Below are positions 60,661 to 64,000 of a DNA stretch of 64,000 nucleotides, in pieces (position 1 is the first letter of the stretch; each line of letters begins with the position of its first letter). A model generated the notes under the pieces. The model was given only the letters and a program-made list of their open reading frames with translations. It did not search any database and had not been told where the DNA came from. Origin of the DNA: Bacillota bacterium. Its GTDB lineage: Bacteria > Bacillota > Clostridia > Peptostreptococcales > Anaerovoracaceae. The stretch spans positions 1 to 64,000 of the forward strand of contig JAFYYP010000026.1 of assembly GCA_017557505.1 (NCBI GenBank), written 5' to 3'. The position numbers were made by a program, and so were the translations under genes.

Positions 60661-61536
60661 ATGAGCAAGCTTACTTTATTTAAAGAATTGAAGAAGATCC
60701 CCTGCGAGAGCAGCTGGTTCGAACCGTACCGGGTCGCGGAAGGCGTCACGGCCATCTACGAGCCCCATCATTTCCAGGAGGTCATCAGCTATCTGATCGA
60801 GGGAGAAGAGAAAGCCCTGCTGCTGGATTCGGGCATGGGACTGGGCAACATCAAGGCCGTCGTCGAGTTTCTGACGGATAAGCCCGTGACCCTCGTCAAC
60901 AGCCATTCTCACTTCGACCACGTCGGCGACGACTGGCGCTTCCCCGAAACGCACCTTTTGAACCTGCCCGAGTACGTGGCAAAACTCGAGAGCGGAGACG
61001 TGTTCCAGCCCGACGCCGAGAACCGCGTGCCCGAGGCCCTGTGGTTCGATGGGGACCCCTGGTTCGACCTTAAGACCTGGCACACGAAGCCCTGCAAAGT
61101 TGTGCCCATCGAGGAAGGACATGTCTTCGACCTCGGCGGCAGGAAGCTGCGCGTGATCTCCACGCCCGGCCACACGAAGGATTCCATCATGCTGGCGGAC
61201 GACGCGAACAGGCTGCTGTTCACGGGCGACACGATCTACCCTGCGCCGATGTACGCCTACATCGAAGGTCCGGAGATGGTGCCCATCTACTATTCGACCG
61301 TCATCAAACTGGCGGCGGAGTTTTCGGACTACATGCTTTTCTGCTCGCACAACAACCCTGTGTGGGAAGGCAGCATCCTCAAGGAGATCGAGGAGGCCTT
61401 CGGCAAGGTGCTGGCGGGCGAAGTGAAAGGCGAAAGCGACCCGAAGACGGAAGGAGACACGCTGTTCTACAATTTCGGGGATTTCGGCATCGTACTCACA
61501 AGGCAGGCTGCGGACCTGTACGGAGCGAAGTATTAA
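60661..61536 (+). CDS. Metallo-beta-lactamase fold hydrolase
   Basis: The 291-residue protein has the metal site HSHFDHVGD (H82, H84, D86, H87), then GHTKDSIML, FTGDTIYPA and CSHNNPVW (further ligands). It belongs to the MBL-fold hydrolases of unknown substrate. ATG 60661 matches the start of the folded domain; no ribosome binding site precedes it. It ends 1 base before the Nudix gene. Confidence 0.88.
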   Translation: MSKLTLFKELKKIPCESSWFEPYRVAEGVTAIYEPHHFQEVISYLIEGEEKALLLDSGMGLGNIKAVVEFLTDKPVTLVNSHSHFDHVGDDWRFPETHLLNLPEYVAKLESGDVFQPDAENRVPEALWFDGDPWFDLKTWHTKPCKVVPIEEGHVFDLGGRKLRVISTPGHTKDSIMLADDANRLLFTGDTIYPAPMYAYIEGPEMVPIYYSTVIKLAAEFSDYMLFCSHNNPVWEGSILKEIEEAFGKVLAGEVKGESDPKTEGDTLFYNFGDFGIVLTRQAADLYGAKY

Positions 61537-61537
61537 G

Positions 61538-61945
61538 ATGAAGCATTTTCACGTCGTAGGCGCGATCATAGAACATGACGGGCTCATCCTTTGTATGCAG
61601 CGGCCGGCGGGCAAATACCCCTCGACGGACCTGAAGTGGGAGTTTCCCGGCGGCAAGATCGAAGAGGGCGAGACCGGCCCCGAAGCGCTGATGAGGGAAC
61701 TTCGCGAGGAGATGGACATGGACGTTTCCGTGCGCGAAGAAGACTATTACTGCACGGTGCATCACGTCTATCCGGAGTTCGAGCTCACGATGGACCTGTA
61801 TCTGTGCCGGGTCAGTGAGCCGCATTTTACAAGAAAAGAACACGTTGCGCACGTATGGCTGCCGCCGGAGATGATGCCTGCCCTCGACTGGGCTGCGGCG
61901 GACTATCCGGTCGTGGAAAAGATATTAGGAGGAAATATTAAATGA
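61538..61945 (+). CDS. Nudix hydrolase (MutT-like)
   Basis: The 135-residue protein has a full Nudix box, from GGKIEEGETGPEALMRELRE to EEMDMDV (about residues 38-60), with FHVVGAIIEHDG at the start. MutT-like members clean oxidised nucleotides. It starts immediately after the MBL gene and its stop overlaps the lipoprotein ATG, so the three form an operon. Confidence 0.92.
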   Translation: MKHFHVVGAIIEHDGLILCMQRPAGKYPSTDLKWEFPGGKIEEGETGPEALMRELREEMDMDVSVREEDYYCTVHHVYPEFELTMDLYLCRVSEPHFTRKEHVAHVWLPPEMMPALDWAAADYPVVEKILGGNIK

Positions 61946-62829
61946 AGAGATCTGTAACTGTATTAGTATTCCTGCTGGCATTTGCGCTGGTCCTTGCCGG
62001 CTGCTCGAAAGAGCAGGGCGGAGAGGCCCCTGTCACCGACCCGTCCTTTACCCTGGATACGCAGGACACCGCGATCGTCATCACGGCGGACAATGCGGCA
62101 AAGGGCACCGGCGGCATCGGCTACCTGAGCTTCGGCGAAAACGAATACATGAACTACCACCTCGACGGCGAGAACGACGAAGAGGTACTGCGCGTGGTCA
62201 TTTTCGTGAACGAGCATCCCGACAACCCGATGGCCTACACCGATCCCGATGCGGAAGGCTGCTATCTCGACTTCACCGTGCAGAACAGCACGGGCGGCCT
62301 CATTGCCATGGAGCCGGGCGACTACGCGTTCAACATTTCGGTCGACAGCGACGCCTTCAACGGCACCGGCGCGTTCGAGGTCTATACGGACGACGACGTC
62401 AACGCCACGATCGCCAACCCCTGGACGACGGTCGCAAGCGTGGACCAGGTCGACATCTTATGCGGCTTCCCGTTCAATACGCCGGAGACCCTGGGCGACA
62501 TGCACCGCGATAGCGAATACAACTGCGCGGAGGAGCTGAGGATCGCGAGCGTCTCCTATCTTTGGACCGACCAGGACGGAAGCGAGTGGATCAAAGGCGA
62601 GATCCGCAAGGCGGTCAAGCACCTTTACGATCCCGAGCAATACGGTTCGCTGTCCGGCGTCTGGGATACCTACGACGAGGAAAAGGAAGTGGACGGCGTG
62701 CAGCTCTCCCTGATCGACGGCCTCGTGCGCGTCGCCGAGTGGGAGTCCGACAATTTCCGCTACAGCATCTGGTGCCAGGACGGCCTGCCGGAGGAAGAGA
62801 TGATGGCCGCCGTCGAACAGGTGAAATAG
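61942..62829 (+). CDS. Lipoprotein of unknown function
   Basis: The 295-residue protein has a lipoprotein signal (MKRSVTVLVFLLAFALVLAG, lipobox LAGC). The mature part is acidic and beta-rich (DPSFTLDTQDTAIVITADN; GDYAFNISVDSDAFNGTGAF) and has few recognisable motifs. I do not recognise the family. It overlaps the Nudix stop by 4 bases. Confidence 0.75.
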   Translation: MKRSVTVLVFLLAFALVLAGCSKEQGGEAPVTDPSFTLDTQDTAIVITADNAAKGTGGIGYLSFGENEYMNYHLDGENDEEVLRVVIFVNEHPDNPMAYTDPDAEGCYLDFTVQNSTGGLIAMEPGDYAFNISVDSDAFNGTGAFEVYTDDDVNATIANPWTTVASVDQVDILCGFPFNTPETLGDMHRDSEYNCAEELRIASVSYLWTDQDGSEWIKGEIRKAVKHLYDPEQYGSLSGVWDTYDEEKEVDGVQLSLIDGLVRVAEWESDNFRYSIWCQDGLPEEEMMAAVEQVK

Positions 62830-62877
62830 GCGAAGCTGCGAAGCGACGCTGCAATAGAGAATATATGGAGGTCATAT

Positions 62878-64000
62878 ATGGAAGATTTCAAGAGAGCAAG
62901 CGAGATTCTGTACAAAGGCGAACATGCGAGAGGCATGGACTTAAAGAAGCCCGAGACTCTGCCAATTTTCGAGACGACTGCGTTCACGATGAACAGCCTG
63001 TCCGAGCTGGCGGAGGTCACGGCAGACAAAGGCTGGACTTACCACCGCACCCGCAACCCGAACCGCGCGGCCCTGGCCGAAGCCATGAGCTATCTGGAAG
63101 GCGGCGAGGCGAGCCTCATCTTCGCGTCCGGCATGGGGTCGATCACCGTGCCCATGATCACGCTGCTGCAGCCCGGCGACCGCGTGCTGTGCAACGCGAA
63201 CATCTACGGCGAGACCTTCTCCACGCTGCGCGACGTCCTCGGTAAGATGAACGTGCAGACCGACTTCGTGGACTATCTTGATATGGATGCCGTACGCGCG
63301 GCCATCAAGCCCGAGACGAAGCTCATCTACAGCGAGGTCGTCAGCAACCCGACCGTCAAGATCGCGGACATCCCCGCGCTGGCCGAGCTCGCCCACAAGA
63401 ACGGCGCGCTGCTGATGGTCGACAACACTTTCACGTCCCCGTTTGCCATCCGGCCGATGGATTTCGGTGCGGACATCGTCATCAATAGCCTGACGAAATT
63501 CCTGAACGGCCATGCGGATGCTATGGGCGGCTCCATGACCACGACGCAGGAACTGGTCGACAAGATCCGTCCGGTCTCCATGCTGATCGGCACGCCCGGC
63601 GACGCGTTCAGCTCCTGGCTCATCCTGAGAGGCCTGCGCACAGCGGAACTGCGCATCCCGCGCCAGATCAAGACAGCGGAAAAACTCGCTGCGTTCTTCG
63701 CGAATGACCCGCGCATCACGGCGGTCAACCATCCGTCGCTGGCGACCGGCAGGCAGAAGGAACTCGCGGACAAGCTGTTCGGCGAGAACGGCTCCACGCC
63801 CATGATGAGCTTCGTCCTGCCCGAGGATATCGAAAAGATCGACGCGTTCATGAAGGCTCTGCGGTTCACGCGCTACGCCCCGACGCTCGGCGGCCTTCGC
63901 ACGACGATGAGCCATCCGGTCACGTCGTCGCACTTCTCCATGCCCGACGAACAGCGCCGCAAGATCGGCATCACGCCCGGCATGATCCGCCTGTCCGTCG
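62878..64000 (+). CDS. Cys/Met metabolism PLP enzyme (methionine gamma-lyase/cystathionine lyase type), partial
   Basis: This right-truncated gene has 374 codons visible. Motifs: LPIFETTAFTM, YHRTRNPNRAALAEAMSYLE, FASGMGSIT, YGETFSTL, VDNTFTSPFA and the PLP lysine in NSLTKFLNGHAD. The fold is that of trans-sulfuration and methionine-degrading lyases; the sequence does not fix which. GGAGG precedes ATG 62878. The C-terminal end lies outside the window. Confidence 0.92.
   Translation, partial: MEDFKRASEILYKGEHARGMDLKKPETLPIFETTAFTMNSLSELAEVTADKGWTYHRTRNPNRAALAEAMSYLEGGEASLIFASGMGSITVPMITLLQPGDRVLCNANIYGETFSTLRDVLGKMNVQTDFVDYLDMDAVRAAIKPETKLIYSEVVSNPTVKIADIPALAELAHKNGALLMVDNTFTSPFAIRPMDFGADIVINSLTKFLNGHADAMGGSMTTTQELVDKIRPVSMLIGTPGDAFSSWLILRGLRTAELRIPRQIKTAEKLAAFFANDPRITAVNHPSLATGRQKELADKLFGENGSTPMMSFVLPEDIEKIDAFMKALRFTRYAPTLGGLRTTMSHPVTSSHFSMPDEQRRKIGITPGMIRLSV

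Noticed and set aside
1..64000. tRNA, rRNA, insertion sequences or prophage genes
   Set aside because: I looked for tRNA cloverleaf ends, transposase motifs and phage structural genes and saw none.

Overview
The window reads as a chromosome segment of a high-GC, anaerobic, Gram-positive-type bacterium, most likely Bacillota class Clostridia. Reasons: a class III (oxygen-sensitive) ribonucleotide reductase with its radical-SAM activase, several other radical-SAM or Fe-S enzymes, strong AGGAGG-type ribosome binding sites, many ATGA/TAATG gene overlaps, some TTG/GTG starts, and the linkage of metG-tatD-tilS-ftsH-dus-greA-lysS typical of Clostridia. Species cannot be named from sequence alone. 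Genes are densely packed; no stretch above 300 bases is empty of identifiable content.

Layout. 1-1934 (minus): a Na/Pi cotransporter cut by the left edge and a bactofilin. 2.1-11.7 kb (plus): a ten-gene Mrp/Mbh-type cation/proton antiporter operon with four separate NuoL/M/N-like pump subunits and no hydrogenase or dehydrogenase genes, then a DUF554 membrane protein. 11.66-11.80 kb holds a nested-helix RNA-like element before a DMT permease. 12.7-24 kb (plus) is housekeeping: phosphatase, metG, tatD, a short tilS, ftsH, a PucR-type regulator, dus, greA, and a lysS with an extra tRNA-binding domain. 24.1-27.8 kb: a repeat-built lipoprotein with an OmpA-like end and a deacetylase-like protein. 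27.9-29.8 kb: a HigBA module whose toxin gene is broken, and an ECF sigma factor coupled to a membrane M23 peptidase. 29.9-31.9 kb: a transaldolase-type aldolase (minus) and a class V aminotransferase (plus).

32-44.3 kb (plus): nrdD with a fused glutaredoxin-like tail, a thioredoxin reductase, TPR and DUF4037 genes, nrdG, then an accessory run (tocopherol-cyclase-like, QueG-like, amidinotransferase-fold, amidohydrolase, flavin reductase, FlK-like thioesterase, radical SAM). 44.3-49.2 kb (minus): gcvPA-gcvPB-NAD-kinase-like-SDR, divergent from a LysR regulator. 50.25-50.53 kb: a compact, well-supported candidate type I toxin-antitoxin locus (22-codon toxin, facing antisense RNA). 50.5-60.5 kb (minus): cysteine desulfidase; a CitMHS transporter with an AtuA pair; an AAA+ enhancer-binding-type regulator lacking the GAFTGA loop with three copies of one 16-bp palindrome; and a polar amino acid ABC transporter with a PfkB-like protein (catalytic Asp replaced by Asn) and BtpA. 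60.6 kb to the end (plus): metallo-beta-lactamase, Nudix, lipoprotein, and a Cys/Met-metabolism PLP enzyme cut by the right edge.

The theme is anaerobic ion bioenergetics plus amino-acid (glycine, cysteine, methionine, arginine-like) catabolism. The observations I would check first are the type I toxin-antitoxin locus, the GAFTGA-less regulator with its operators, the leader RNA at 11.67 kb, the four-pump Mrp complex and the repeat lipoprotein.
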